Shown here piece after piece: positions 48,187 to 58,772 of a stretch of 64,000 nucleotides of DNA (positions are counted from its first letter, which is position 1; the number at the start of each line of letters is the position of its first letter). The DNA comes from Schistocephalus solidus (taxonomy: Eukaryota; Platyhelminthes; Cestoda; Diphyllobothriidea; Diphyllobothriidae), in assembly GCA_017591395.1 (NCBI GenBank), contig WEDG01002042.1:36186-100185 (forward strand). Reading direction: 5' to 3'. Below the pieces are notes generated by a model. That model saw only the letters and a list, made by a program, of their open reading frames with translations, was not told the DNA's origin and ran no database searches. A program made the translations under genes and the position numbers.

Positions 48187-50580
48187 GGGAAGAGGGATTG
48201 AGTTAAAGCGGCTTTAACTTAAAGATAAAGTCCAAAGGAGGCTCTGTAGACAGTTGCTGGAGTTGTTAGTTGCGGCCAGTCGATAAAGATATACATATCG
48301 ATCGGCGTCAAGGTGTCGCAAGAAGGAGATCGAGTAACGCGCGTGGGCGTACGCGTGGGCGCGCGCGCACGCGTACACAAGGCTTGGCAGGCGAAGGCAA
48401 TATGATTTAGCGGCGACGCTGAGGATCTAGAAAACGGACTGCCAAGGGTATATACATTGATTGATTCTGAAGTCAGTGGATGCCATCGTAGCATTGAATT
48501 TTTACAGACACCTGTTGCCCAGGAGTCCTAGCTCAGACGCGTTAATTCTCGGCGTAGAAAGATGTGGCATTGCGGTATCGACGGAGTTTGCGGAGAGGGT
48601 CAGCATCGTATGGAATTTTACTACTTGCACGACGAGTACTCTTTCGTAGTCAGTAGATGTGACATTTACCAAAAAATGCTTTTCCTCGGGTTAACGCAGA
48701 GCAGGGAGTAGTTTTTGTGACACGGGCTTTTAACAGCTGAGTGCCCGTGAGACGAGTGGATTTACTGAAAATTACACATTGCTGAGCAAACTGACACTAG
48801 CATAACGTCCACGGGAAGCCCCAGCAAAGGAACATCATATGCATAAAATCTACTGAGTGCAGACCGATCAGGATGGTCTCCCAGAGCATAAAATCTCTCT
48901 GATTGGTTAAAATACGACCAGCCAAACAGTATGAAAGATGAAGGTAGGGAGCAGCCGGCGCATGTTTATTACCTTTTTCAGTCTCCTCGACATCATACGA
49001 GAACCATTCAAGGTGCAAGCCAATCGATTCGTGCTGGATCGGGGGTACCAGGCCATGGACTCAGCTGCGTCAGAGTTTACTACCTCAAACTTGATCAACA
49101 AGATCCTGGCAGATTGCGTAATCCGCCATAGCAACGCGTGAAGTGGGGTGGTTTGAAACCCACAGGAATTTCGCAGGCATTCTCTGGGCCCCACTCTACT
49201 CCCCCCCCCGCCCCCACGAAAGAGACTCAGAGTGCTTGTCTCTATCACTATTGTCCGTATACGGGTCTGGCTACCGAGTTCCCTTTCGTTTAGTCCAAAA
49301 ATCATTTTAATAATACACGTAAACGAGGTTCTCGATTATCCTGCGGGTAATGCTATTACGAGAGGAGACATTTTCAACTTGTCGAACCTTGATCAGGATA
49401 AACATCCTGCTAAGTTTTATCTGACAACAAGGCCTTTTGATGTTTCGGAATTCAGCATACAGCCACTCCGCGAAGCCAAATAACTTTATTTCTGGACGTC
49501 CCGTCTAAATTTAGGTCAACTGACCTATCATGGTCTAAGGATCGACTGTATCCCGTAAGCTGAAACAGCAGAGAAGCCCTTTTCCTCCACTACTAGTTTT
49601 ACCTAGCCTTTCTGTAGCTATGACAATGTCGAAGTCAGACGCTCAAACATATCCGGCGGCTTTGTATACATTTAGGCAACTCATTTGATCGACGTAGACC
49701 ACAGTTATACGTTCGAGAGCGTTCAGTACAATCTAGCCAGTTGGCTCCATGTTGCAGATTCAGCGCACTGCCAGTGATCACTCTCCATCGTGGTTTGTAG
49801 CGGGCAGACTCCCGCCTAAGGCTGAGTTAGATGACCCGACAGTCAAACAGAAATACTCTGTGATTTTGCCTCCACATTTTTCATCTTTTGGCGGCGTGTG
49901 TTCGGTTGATATGCTGGACAGTCTCCCCTTTTACGAGGGATGTGGTGGCAAATGTCCGCCAGCTGAGAGTTATCCTCAACTGCCCCAATGAGTTCACTTA
50001 CGTGCATCTCATCCGATTCACCAGTGAGGGCTCCAGAACTTGCATAGTTCCAGAGATCAAGACCACAAGAATCGGACTTCTTAACTCACTCCGCGTGTGA
50101 ATACCGTCTGCAAAGCAGTGTTCGCCTAGAAACTGTAGATACTACCAACCACAATTGTCATTCAACAGCGTCGCAGTGGACTTGGCGGTTCTCAAAAAGG
50201 CAGTGGAGTTCAAGACGTCAACCCTTCATGCTCCGATAATGATGGGCAGCGACAGCTTATCCATCAGTTCCGAGAGTGCTTATTTTTTAGCTACCTTCGC
50301 TGAGGGACGTCCCATTATCCGTTGGCAGTAGATGCAAAGGGAAGCCAGCAGTTAAAACAACAGAACTGGGATCCTGAAAATATGTGGCCTAGCTCTTAAG
50401 CTACTTGTGGACAAACCAGCGAATGCACTGGCGACATGTAATGGAACGGTCTTCAGTGAGAGGCATCCAAGAAGCAGGCATGCTGTTGAATCTGACGAAA
50501 GAGTACTCGCTTCAGGTGTCGCTCGTCACTGAGGTTTCATCAACGTCCGACACAAAACATAGAGTTCTTTCAACTTCGAG
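48187..50580. other. Intergenic; no gene recognised
   Basis: It holds an alternating purine-pyrimidine stretch at 48,341-48,377, a poly-C run at 49,201-49,216, and several 60-130 codon frames without recognisable domains, overlapping on both strands at 48,900-49,300. The region 50,100-50,580 may be the decayed N-terminal part of the Penelope element that follows. Confidence 0.4.
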
Positions 50581-51465
50581 GGGGAAACCTATGAGCTGAT
50601 CAGAGGAACCCCACTTGGCTTCCCAACCTCTGCTTTAGTGACAGAACCGGTCCTATGGTAGCTATGAAAAGACTGCCTTCATCCAGCAGGGGACAATCTT
50701 TTGACGTCCTTACGTAGACGACACGGTTGTTATTGTCAGGAGGAACATGTTGCCAAATTTCCATAATCGACTCAACTCAATCTTTGCATATATACGATTT
50801 ACGAGGGCGAGGCGAAATATAGAAAATGATTTACAGGAAGGCCCCGACACGACTTAGAATTTCAGTTTTCACAACAATCATCCATTGGCTCACAAAGAAA
50901 GTTCGGTGGGAACACTTCAAAACCGGTCGAGACCCACTACAGCAACCCGGAAGAAAAAACTGCGATAAATTTTTGCAGAATGGCTATCCAGTGTTTATAA
51001 GCCAATACCTACTTGTTCTCCCCCAAAATAACCCAACCAGAAGCGGCACATACGGTATGGTATGCGCTGCCATACATCAAGGACGTGTCAGAGACGACCG
51101 AGCATATTGCTGCGGAAGTAAGTGCCGGAATTGCAAATCGGCCCAAGCTACCATGCGCAGGAATGTCATGAAAATCAAGGACGATGAAATTCCAGTGAAC
51201 AGTCAGGTGTAGTGTATCGCATCCCGTGCCAAAACTGTCCTTATAACTCCACCGGTCAGACTGAACGCATATTCGGAGTGCGCATACACGAAACGAAACT
51301 GGATGTCGGGGTGACGGAGTACCACAATTGACTGGCCAAACCTACGGAGCGGGCAGCGGTTTAAATACGCAGCCATCAAGATAAGCATTCACGCTAGAAG
51401 CAAGACAAACGGCGAACTGATTGAAAACCATGCTTCAGTTAATCGATGTATTTATTTGGGTTGAT
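50580..51465 (+). pseudogene. Penelope-like retroelement, decayed RT and GIY-YIG endonuclease
   Basis: Pieces in different frames, in the proper order: YELIRGTPLGFPTSALVTEP (RT block before the active site; others have a G-x-x-MGSP motif here), YVDDTVVIVRRNML (catalytic YVDD, 50,711-50,722), a SFHNNHPLAHKESSVGTL block, a FLQNGYP block, then GVVYRIPCQNCP, TGQTERIFGVRIHE (GIY-YIG nuclease type, from 51,206) and ISIHARSKTNGELIENHAS plus VNRCI (C-terminal signature shared with 18.1 kb). Many stops and frameshifts make it a dead copy. It ends about 230 bp beyond the RTN4IP1-like stop on the opposite strand. Confidence 0.75.
51451..51456 (-). terminator. Candidate polyadenylation signal for the RTN4IP1 gene
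   Basis: AATAAA on the minus strand, 240 bp downstream of the stop codon. It lies inside the Penelope remnant, so if used the transcript's 3' untranslated region is partly transposon-derived. Position-based inference only. Confidence 0.35.
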
Positions 51466-51695
51466 TCATCAGGGAGTCAATGGCTCCGAGAAAATAAATT
51501 TCTTATCCAATGGATATAACAACAAAGGCTAGTCTAGCAAATACGTCCCATCTGTTCAAGTTCGTAAGTTTTAACTGAGGTAATAGGCCCTGAGTAACAG
51601 TAGGTGAACAAAGAATTTGAGCAGTGTGTACAGCTGTGTGAAAAATAAAGATAGTCTTTAACCCACGGAAAAAAATCAAAAAGTTAAGCCAGCGC

Positions 51696-52190
51696 TCATG
51701 ATGCAGAAGGGGACCATGAAATAGCTATTTTTCCATTATTTCCTCCGGCCTGCATCTTTTTGAAGGCCACAGGAACCTCAGAAAATGGGAAGATGCTGTC
51801 TATGGGGACATGAAGCCGACCCTCTGCAGCCCAGTTAGCCATAAGCTGCAGACGAGAGCCAGACGGCTCGAAGAAGGCCCATCGAATTTGTCCACAGTTG
51901 GCACGAGAGATGTTTCGCAGGTTGGGCATTAGCAACGAAAGAGCCGATGCACCAATGCCCAGCAGTGGGCCCAATTCAGCCATATAGCGAAAGAGGGGTG
52001 GATTTACGGAGACGTAGCGTGCGCGAGAGTGACTGCTGAGGTAACGCAACAACGGAAACTGCTCTTCACCTGCGACTCTATGACAGAGTCCTGAAGCACC
52101 CTCCGACGCCTTTAAATATGTTGGCCGTACGCAGTCGATAATGAGATCATAGCTCTCTGAAGCAGGCGGAGTGTTAGGCGCAGAGATGAC
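51696..52190 (-). CDS. RTN4IP1: RTN4IP1 (mitochondrial NADPH oxidoreductase), exon 2
   Basis: 164 codons plus stop (TGA at 51,698-51,696). Acceptor on the minus strand is GTTCGTTTTTCCTAG. It encodes VISAPNTPPASESYDLIIDC (the D-x-I-I/L-D-x-V strand after the Rossmann core), YVSVNPPLFR, QIRWAFFEPSGSRLQLMANW and a C-terminal FPFSEVPVAFKKMQAGGNNG followed by KIAIS. The WAFF-x-x-SG, the F-x-F-S-x-V-P-x-AF and the G-K-x-x-I motifs are diagnostic of RTN4IP1 within the MDR family. Joined in phase 0 to exon 1 it gives 407 residues, close to the 396 of the human protein. No frameshift or stop was seen. Confidence 0.93.
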   Translation of the reverse strand, partial: VISAPNTPPASESYDLIIDCVRPTYLKASEGASGLCHRVAGEEQFPLLRYLSSHSRARYVSVNPPLFRYMAELGPLLGIGASALSLLMPNLRNISRANCGQIRWAFFEPSGSRLQLMANWAAEGRLHVPIDSIFPFSEVPVAFKKMQAGGNNGKIAISWSPSAS

Positions 52191-52386
52191 CTAGGAAAAA
52201 CGAACAAAGGATGAGGCAGACGTGTTGGCTGGTTAAAGTTAATAGAAACCGAAAAACTTTACTTATATTTGATAGAAGGAATGTTTTAAGTAGACAGGAT
52301 GGAGAGCATCACGATGCAGGTTGGAGAAAAATGGCTTATAAATGATTTCGTTTACAGACAGTGGAATTCATGAAAATCAAACCCAC
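52191..52386 (-). other. RTN4IP1 intron (196 bp)
   Basis: GT donor (GTGGGT, 52,386-52,381) and AG acceptor (52,192-52,191), phase 0. It is the only intron of the coding region, in contrast to the large introns of the neuregulin-like gene. Confidence 0.9.
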
Positions 52387-53115
52387 CTGATGAGCTGACA
52401 ACAGTCTTTTAATTTCCTTGGGATCGGCACGTGAGGGACAAGTAACCGTGAGGTGACTGGCACCTCCCATGATGGCTAACTGGCTCGCGATACTTCCGAC
52501 AGCTCCCGTCACGCCCGTAACCAGGACACGCGGACCGAAGCCAGGTTCTACCTTTTTAGGGCAGAAGCCGCCGCCGTTTCTGAGGGCTGACCAGGCTGTC
52601 AGACCCGCATAGCTCAGTGAAGCCGCGGCCACTGGGTTCAGAGACTCGGGTCTGACGGCCAGAAAATGACGTGGGCAAACCACGTAGTCGGTCAGACAGC
52701 CTCTGTTGAAGGGCCAAACGGCACCCAGAACGGATTGACCTTCCACAAAGCCTGCCTTCACAGCATCTGGACCAGCTACGGAGACGCAGCCGGAGAAATC
52801 ACGACCAGGTATGAGTGGGAAGTCGGATTGGCTAAGCGCGCTAGGAAAGAAGCCATTCTTGAACGCACGGGCCCATCGGAATGCGGCGGATCCGTAACCA
52901 CTCATTATGAGTGCATCAATGGGATTCAGCGAAGCGGCCTCAGTTTGCACAATCACCTGTTCGGAAGAGGCAACATAGGGTGGTCGACGGGTAGTTGTGA
53001 GTCGCAGCTCCTTACTGATCTCCTTAGCGCGGCAGAATTTATGGATCTCCCAGGTCCGTAGTGTGCACGGGATATTCGATAAATGACGCTGCCAGAGTTG
53101 CATGACAAAGCGCAT
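52387..53115 (-). CDS. RTN4IP1: RTN4IP1 (mitochondrial NADPH oxidoreductase), exon 1
   Basis: 243 codons from ATG at 53,115. The N-terminus (MRFVMQLWQRHLSNI, basic and lacking acids) looks like a mitochondrial targeting peptide. Then come the GroES-like substrate domain with TEAASLNPIDALIMSGYG, FPLIPGRDFSG and VWPFNRGCLTDYVV, and the NADPH-binding Rossmann fold with LVTGVTGAVGSIASQLA (the G-x-x-G-x-V-G loop). The family lacks the zinc sites of alcohol dehydrogenases. In mammals RTN4IP1 is a mitochondrial matrix NADPH oxidoreductase needed for coenzyme Q synthesis and respiratory chain function, and also binds reticulon-4. The exon ends in CAG before GTGGGT. This start is chosen as the only Met upstream of the conserved region that leaves a basic leader. 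Confidence 0.93.
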
Positions 53116-53984
53116 AGCACCTCAAAAACAAAAGAAGTTGCAGCTGCAGTTCAATCACACAGCTAAATAGAACATAGATTGTGCAAACAAAATGTTCGTA
53201 ATGGAAAAGTGAATGACAAAGAATCAGATGAAAAATAAAGAAAGCACTGCCAATGATGCATGATGAACAGAAAGGCATAAGAACAACCGATGAGAAGATG
53301 AAGAGAGTGAGGGATTGTTGCTAGACACGGTTTTGCGGCATATAGACCTGAAAACTCTTTAGCCGTAAGGCCTGAAATGTAGCCTCGGTCAGTGGCACAC
53401 TGACACCATCTTCGCATACAAATTTCATACATCATATACCGTCTAAGATAAGGCAGGCAAACTTGCTCGAAATCCTATCTGTTCTCTTCCAGTCCTTGCT
53501 CTTCGATTAATCGGTTACTGTCCCCCCAACACTACCCCGAACGGAGCAGCTGTGGGGCACCGCCTCCTTTACGGTAAACAACCCATCGATAATCTCATAA
53601 GGATATTAATGAGAGCATTACCTGGGACATAAGCGGGAGCAAGCCCTTTTTAACTCCTCTGCCCGGGATAAAACTTATTGTCCAGTTAGCCTCGCCAATG
53701 CAGTGCGCAAAAGCATGAATAATATACTCCTTGAACATTGGTGCTACTTTCTGAACAGGCATGGACTTCCGAGTCCCAGTCAGCATGGCCTAATTAATGT
53801 ACGATCATGCCCCACTGCATCAGTCATGCTGAACAGTGATCAAAAAGTAAGAGAAATTTAGAGGCTGTATTTCTAGACCAAAGCAAGAACTCGGACGCAA
53901 CAAACCATGAATAATTACTGAGAAGCTTTACTGTTATGATCTCGAAGGAAAAACTAGTTACTGTAGAACGCCTCCTATGTTACC
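53116..53984. other. Upstream of RTN4IP1, no gene recognised
   Basis: This presumably contains the promoter and 5' untranslated region of RTN4IP1 on the minus strand. I identified no convincing core promoter motif. Short minus-strand frames (53,163-53,435 and 53,595-53,786) show no domain. Confidence 0.4.
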
Positions 53985-54240
53985 GATAGTTCGACCGTCG
54001 CGTTCGACGACGTCCATCGTATTCTCCACAGCATGGTGGTGCAGTGATGGTGAATTGCGCTGGATTACATTGAGAATAGACTTTCGATGCATCTACCTCA
54101 CTTTCTGTTCCACTTCCCCACCTGAGCCCGGTGTCAAGATAGAGTCAAGAAGACTGCAGATGGGAGAGGGCGCAGGTCCACGCACCGTGATCAAACACAA
54201 AACAAGAACACAACAGCACAGAGAGGGATAGCTCGGATCC
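53985..54240 (+). repeat. Family A interspersed repeat copy
   Basis: CGTATTCTCCACAGCATGG, GGTGCAGTGATGGTGAATTG, GAATAGACTTTCGATGCATC, CCACCTGAGCCCGGTGTCAA and GATAGAGTCAAGAAGACTGC follow the family order. It is one of the longer copies. Confidence 0.65.
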
Positions 54241-54384
54241 CAACTGAGTGGGAGTGCCATAAATGCCAGATTAAGAAGGAGCCATTGCAGTCTGACCCTC
54301 AGTTGTCCATTGCGCACAAACGCACCCACTGGGCTGACCACGAGGTGCGAGTTATCCCGTCAGTTGGAAACTTTCTAAGCTACG

Positions 54385-54660
54385 GCTTTTAGCGCACCGT
54401 GATGGTTTCAAGCGCGTCAGATTTTTTATGGTGACGAAAGTGCGCTGAGCCGTCTACCTCACTCTTTCCCCCACCCACACAATCAGACCACCATCCAAAC
54501 CGGTCGGTTGTCTGAAGCGGGAGTGGACGCATTGTCTGACAGGCCGGTGTACCGGTCTTCGCGCGCCACAGCACGACCTGGTCTCCATAACGCACATAGC
54601 AGGATTCACTAAACCAGGGGATATGGAGGAGCCATCGCCGTCTGACTCCCAACACACACT
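54385..54660 (+). repeat. Family A related repeat copy, diverged
   Basis: CTGAGCCGTCTACCTCACTC, TTTCCCCCACCCACACAATC and the downstream AGGAGCCATCGCCGTCTGAC resemble the family and the preceding copy (AGGAGCCATTGCAGTCTGAC at 54,278). The two copies form a direct pair. Confidence 0.5.
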
Positions 54661-54817
54661 GGACCGACGGTGTGGTCTGGTGTAAGTGTCAGACTGGCAG
54701 TTTCCAGGCCCCGGTTTCTAGGAAACCATGATATTCTCAGGTACGTGATGATGGTTAGGGTGTTATGTATGGATTGGTGGAGGAAGTGTGCGCTCATGCG
54801 GTTTAGCCTACGGTGTT

Positions 54818-55237
54818 TTACCGCAGGTTATCGTGGAGGCGCATGTGACCAAATAGGCCCATGCGGTGTGTGAATGTGCAGGAGCAGTGAGGGCAGTAGA
54901 GGCAGGCGCGGCGACTGTGTGTCGGAGGCCCAGGTACTGGTTCGCCAGTCTCCGTGCGATGAATTCGCAGGTTACCAACCACGTCGATGCGTGATGGTAA
55001 GTTGCGAGCGCAGTGTGGGCAGGAACAAATCGGGAGGGGCTGGGGGAAGGGGTTGTCGTTCATGGCAGTGGTGGTGAGAATGGCAGGAGCGGAGGGTGCG
55101 CGTGGGGTTTCGGTGCCGGCCACATTGCGGTGAATTCCACCGTCGTGAATGCGCATGTGACCGAATATACCCATGTGGTGAGTGAATGCGCGAGGGCAGT
55201 GATGGCAGTGGATGCTGTGGGTAGGTACTCCAGGCAA
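54818..55237 (-). pseudogene. C2H2 zinc-finger array, probable C-terminal remnant of a retroelement
   Basis: An intact 139-residue frame with three C2H2 fingers: CHHCPRAFTHHMGIFGHMRI(H), CPHCARNLPSRIDVVGNLRI(H), CPHCSCTFTHRMGLFGHMRL(H), ending DNLR. Between them lie GEPVPGPPTHSR-type linkers. Just upstream (near 55,275-55,237) CPQCSF and HRTDTSEPLPGVPTHS in different frames show a further finger with its middle deleted. From memory, arrays of this kind (T-x-R-x-GL-x-GH-x-R-x-H, GEPVPGAP linkers) occur in great number in diphyllobothriid genomes, often after an RTE-type reverse transcriptase; no RT is present here. It could be expressed, but a truncated repeat copy is more likely. Confidence 0.65.
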
Positions 55238-55299
55238 TGGTTCACTAGTATCAGTGCGATGTTATAGAAGCTGCACTGAGGACACCACAACCTGTGATG

Positions 55300-58140
55300 T
55301 CAGTACGAAGCGGTATTCCAACGGGATCTGTGTTGGGGCTGTTGTCGTTTCCGATCTATGTAGCTTACCTGGCGGTAAATGTCGCACTTTTCCGATGAGG
55401 TTCAAATTCCAGAATGGACTGAGTAGCAGGATCTCAGTGTAAATGCGCGGAAATCCAAGTAATGTGTGTTAACTTTCTGTGCTGTGCATACGAACGCCCT
55501 GGTGATATTTTTAAAGAAGCAAAAGTTGCTTGCTTTTTGTAAATCATGCTTGCGCGTTCGCGTTCATTTTAGTTGTCTTTCAAACGCCTTTATCGTCATT
55601 TTGATCGCGTTTGGATATGTTACTTCCCGATTTCCTGAGTTGAGATTCGAATAGTTTAAGTACCGGTGCCTGTAGGGGCGAGGAACTCGACTGGTGATCT
55701 TGTCGATGCCGTAATCTGCGACGAGCCCGATAGGGCTTTTGTATGAAAAATTAATTGTGTTAATGCTTACCAGGGGTGCGAAAGTTGCAGTGTATTAAGA
55801 TAAATTAGTCTAACTTGAAGGTCAGAGTAACAGGGATAAAAAAATCTTGCAGTTTGTTGACGACAAGCAAAGAGTTGGCACCTCACCATTTCTGTCTTAT
55901 AATCTTGGCCTTATTTCGAAAGTTCCTCTACATCTCCTAAACCTAATTTATTTAGGTCTCGTAAGGAGGTTGCTCAGTTTTTCGGTTAGGAGTCATCGTT
56001 CAAATCAGATTGGCCACACTGTGCCAACGGTCTGAAGACGGTGGACGTGGAGGCTATAAAAGACAGACAACGCTCTTAAAACGCATGCTTTCCGGTAAAA
56101 TTTCCTCAGCATAGTAGATGTTGAGTCATGGAAGGCCACCGAGTTCCGACAGTTCCTATTATATGTCGGCGTAGTTGTTCCCTCTGGAATTCTGCTTCAA
56201 TAATTTTAAAATTTTCTTCTTTTCTTTACTGCTCTAAGATTACTAGCTAGTCCGGAAACCTGCAATGTCGACACAGGTTACTGTAGGCAGTTTATGAAAC
56301 TTTAACCCGCAAATTTTATACTTTATATAGCGAGAAGCTGGTGGTCTACAATCAGCACATTCCTGATGAATTTGAACGCCACGGTGCCTTTGAATTCTTT
56401 GACGTTTCCCTCCGAAAGTTATTTAGATAGCTTTAAATACGGCTTAGAAGTCCCTCGCGACCTCACCATCTCATTGCTAGATGCCTCAGCGAGGTTGGGG
56501 TGGTTACACGAGGACCACTTACTGTTCTGTCACTTTTATTAACAATGATTGCAAGCCTATCAACGCACAATTTCTCTAGTGAGGGAATGGCGAGCAGTCC
56601 AGGGAAGGCGTGCTCATAAGGATAGCACAATCAAAAACAGAATAAATTGCATTCGCCTTCTTTCCTGTGCGTTTATAGGTATCACCATGACTGGGTTGTC
56701 AGTCAGTAGATTTTCGCGAAGGCAGCGATTCTCGACCGTTGACCGTTAGACAATTTAGCGTGACAAAAATAACGCTGTTCTAAATGCAAGAAAAAGTTTG
56801 GAAATACAGAGGACGCTAATGATTCCTACGATACAATTCCCACGGGAAACCACGCCAGGCGTCGATGATGAGGCGTTATGTTTTCTCTACGTTCTCGGTA
56901 GACGCACCGGAGCGGTTGGCTAATGACCGGCGGGCAGATATCGAGAGAACGTTAGTGTTCGTTCGCGAAATATGACCAGAACCTCTCAACAAATGAATGC
57001 CTTATTGGAATGCTTACAGCGAATACTTGGCCTTCAACGAGACTTTGAGTTGATGCTTCTTAGAAGGGGCGATAATGACTACCGAGGTAGCCGGCCAGTT
57101 GATCATAAACCCAATAGACTGGCCATTACAATCGGCCGTGGAATTCCGGCTACGGAACGCCCAACTGTTGAAAATTAATATCGTAATCAGTTGGTAAATT
57201 ACGCAAGCCTGCATTACAACTTGCCTTGGGTAAACAAGGCTTAATATGCCTTGGTGGAAGATCGATCGATGACTTCCTTAAGCGCACATTTCAAGCGCTT
57301 TTCGCGTACAAGATCAACCTCAACTACAAAGGAAGAAAAAGGAAGAGCCCTCCCGGATGAACAATTTACGAAGCTATTATGGGTACTTATGCAATTGACT
57401 ACGTCAATGATTGACATGTAGGGGATTTGGTACGTGAAATGTTGACGGCAAGGATACACTGGTCGACATTGAGTCATCCTTCACAAAGCGACTGGAATAG
57501 TTGCTTGACAGCCTTGTAAAACAGGTTCAGAAAATATAGACTACAACCCATCAAACGGCAATTGTATGTCTTATACTAATTAGAAACTATTTCGTCCTCT
57601 ATACTCAGAATCCCTAATAGCAAGGCTGCGCAACTACGGAGCAACTACAGCGAAAATCTGGTGTTTAACAGAAGAGGGCACTTTGACTGCCACGACGGAA
57701 GCGATTTTGGGGCAATCTTTGCCGGCAACTTGAGAGTAAAATGTTATTAGGGATCTGTCCGATGGTCAAGGTAACCGTCGAACCACCACAGTGATCCAGG
57801 GTGGATTGACTTTACGGCCAGTAATAAATGCGTCTATGTCATGTGCACTTCACCCTTTTTTGCACTTTTAAATAAACGTTTACTATTCTAAACGTCTTCA
57901 GGGCAACTGTTTGTCTTTGGCGAACTCGTTAGTTAGCTGGTTGGTTGGTTGTTTAGTTATTTAGTTAAATCTCCAAATTAAGCGTGAATAGTAGTGGGTT
58001 TTGACGGACGGAGGATGACAAGGCGAATTTAGAATGAAGAAAAGCATAGTACGGAAAGTTCGTTAAGTGAAGAAATTGTGCTTAGTGCTACGAGTCCCGT
58101 TGCCACCGTTTTCTAAAAGTATCTTAAAAACACTACATCA
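55300..58140. other. Intergenic, nothing firmly recognised
   Basis: Short frames only. 56,880-57,480 contains stretches such as NALLECLQRILGLQRDFEL and LGGRSIDDFLKRTFQALFAY that vaguely suggest a decayed retroelement gag, but no defining motif was found. A (GGTT)/(TAGT) simple repeat lies at 57,930-57,968. Confidence 0.35.
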
Positions 58141-58159
58141 AATCAATATACAATTGTAG

Positions 58160-58632
58160 ATGGGCGCTCACAGATCGGTTACAGGACTCCCTCGTCCCGT
58201 TGTGCCATGGGGCTCACTCTAGAGCCCCGCCAGCAGCCGCAGAGCGACCAGTGATATATGTAGAATGATATTACAGCCAAAGACAAAGGAGACTGGAATG
58301 ACCATTTCTGGCTTATTAGCCGTCATCAGCCAGCCATACCCAACCCAAGACACTGCGGCGATCGAGGCTCGAACTCGCGAACTGTTGGGCAGAAGTCCAA
58401 CGCAGTGGCCACTGCGCCACGAGCTCGTTGTCTTGCCGGTTTCGATCGGAAATATTAACAATGGTAGATTGGCGCTCGCCGATCGGTTACAGGACTCACT
58501 CGTTCCGTTGTGCCTTGGGGCTCACTCTAGAGTCCCCACCAGCAGCCGCAGAGCGACTGGTGATATAGGCAGAAAAATACTACCGAGAAGGAAAAGGGAG
58601 AGTGGCTCATTAGCCGTCAACAGCCAGCCATA
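58160..58632 (-). repeat. Head-to-tail minus-strand SINE array (partial, full, partial)
   Basis: On the plus strand there is a 5'-segment piece (58,160-58,258), a full type I unit (58,259-58,569, A and B box complements near 58,370-58,430) and a tail-only piece (58,570-58,632). This is the same arrangement as at 14.33-14.85 kb, and it too is followed by a plus-strand copy. Confidence 0.75.
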
Positions 58633-58639
58633 CGGATCA

Positions 58640-58772
58640 GTGAACACCTATCTACCATTGTTAATATTCTCGACCGAAACCGGTAAGACAACAAGCTCGT
58701 GGCGCTGAGCTTCTAACCAACAGGTCGCGAGTTCGAGCCTCGGGCGCCGCAGGACTTGGGATGGGTATGACC
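58640..58772 (+). repeat. SINE copy, plus orientation, type I, head damaged
   Basis: It starts within the 5' segment (GGATCAGTGAACACCTATC), then CGACCGAAACCGGTAAGAC, CTCGTGGCGCTGAGC (part of the A-box region deleted) and GTCGCGAGTTCGAGCCTCGG. It ends soon after the head. Confidence 0.7.

Noticed and set aside
48907..49305. 132-codon minus-strand frame as a gene
   Set aside because: It overlaps comparable frames on the plus strand, includes a poly-Gly run from poly-C, and has no domain.
56880..57480. LTR-retrotransposon gag remnant
   Set aside because: Only vague similarity; no CCHC knuckle, protease or RT seen nearby.
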